DNA of 5,568 nucleotides from an uncultured Eggerthellaceae bacterium (GTDB lineage: Bacteria > Actinomycetota > Coriobacteriia > Coriobacteriales > Eggerthellaceae), in contig CAMOUE010000146.1 of NCBI GenBank assembly GCA_946626265.1, positions 1 through 5,568 of the forward strand, written 5' to 3'. The notes under the pieces are model-generated. The model searched no databases. It had not been told where the DNA came from and worked only from the letters and a program-made list of their open reading frames with translations. Position numbers and translations under genes: made by a program. Shown piece by piece: positions 5,315-5,568 of the stretch (positions are counted from its first letter, which is position 1; each line of letters opens with the position of its first letter).

Positions 5315-5568
5315 CTATTCGAACGGGAACTTGTAGTCGAGCCCTAGCTTGTCGCGCAGCTCGATGAACTCCTTCTGCACGGTCTCGCCGACGGGCACGC
5401 CCTTGTCCTTGCGGTCGAGCCAGGCGAGATACTCTTTCTCGCCGGCCGTGTAGATGCGGTCGTAGCCCGGCGCCTTCTTGGATGCGCGCAGGGCGCGGCA
5501 GATGTCGCCCGCGATCTTCTTGAACTCGTCTTGGCCCACGAACGCGTCGGGGTCGACGACGAAGAAGA
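5315..5568 (-). CDS. Type-2 malate/L-lactate dehydrogenase family protein (C-terminal part)
   Basis: Only the last 83 codons are in the window; the 5' part lies beyond the right edge. The visible sequence starts FFVVDPDAFVGQDEFKK and continues with RASKKAPGYDRIYTAGEKEYLAWLDRKDKGVPVGETV, then ends LGLDYKFPFE. This matches the C-terminus of the Ldh_2 family: an FF..DP..F strand, a PG...I..GE motif and a GVPV-type segment. Family members are cytoplasmic NAD(P)-dependent oxidoreductases acting on 2-hydroxyacids such as malate, L-lactate or ureidoglycolate, usually about 330-360 residues. The catalytic residues and nucleotide-binding part are outside the window, so substrate cannot be judged. The in-frame GTG at 5539 is internal and not the true start. 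The reading frame is open to the edge with no defect. Confidence 0.85.
   Translation of the reverse strand, partial: FFVVDPDAFVGQDEFKKIAGDICRALRASKKAPGYDRIYTAGEKEYLAWLDRKDKGVPVGETVQKEFIELRDKLGLDYKFPFE

Noticed and set aside
4934..5347. 137-codon plus-strand open frame
   Set aside because: It begins inside the permease gene, runs through intergenic repeats and ends inside the dehydrogenase gene. It has no ribosome binding site and no recognisable motif.

Overview
This is a GC-rich, compactly organised bacterial window. The GC bias, the GA-rich ribosome binding sites, the protein families and the repeat-rich gaps between genes suggest an anaerobic, gut-type actinobacterium, possibly of the Coriobacteriia (Eggerthella/Gordonibacter/Slackia-like). 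The lineage is inferred from style; no marker gene is present. There is no rRNA, tRNA, CRISPR array, intact transposon or phage gene.

Layout from left to right. Positions 1-126 hold a perfect 33-bp inverted repeat. A complete DUF1015-family gene (143-1435, minus) follows. A 201-bp divergent gap then carries a candidate extended -10 promoter and a foldable leader in front of an NhaA Na+/H+ antiporter gene (1637-3256, plus). The antiporter is followed after 39 bp by a gene for a small membrane-anchored protein of unknown function (3296-3946, plus), probably in the same transcript. A convergent gap carries about 2.8 copies of a 22-bp tandem repeat. The third copy supplies the last codons and stop of a ten-helix EamA/DMT-family permease gene (4058-4966, minus). 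That gene appears to be transcribed as a leaderless mRNA from a perfect TATAAT. A 348-bp gap between two minus-strand genes holds no convincing gene, but contains a 12-bp tandem repeat, a nested 17-bp inverted repeat and a strong GC hairpin. The window ends inside the C-terminal 83 codons of a type-2 malate/L-lactate dehydrogenase family gene (5315-5568, minus, partial).

The content is ordinary housekeeping and transport: sodium/proton exchange, a drug/metabolite-type transporter, a 2-hydroxyacid dehydrogenase and a conserved protein of uncertain function. No multi-gene defence or biosynthetic system is visible. The noteworthy signals are non-coding: the leader of nhaA, whose hairpin loop can pair with bases touching the ribosome binding site; the repeat elements between genes; and the leaderless start of the permease gene. 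Among the proteins, the antiporter stands out for its acidic N-terminal extension, a roughly 45-residue insertion in the loop matching the E. coli pH-sensor loop, and a hydrophilic C-terminal tail.
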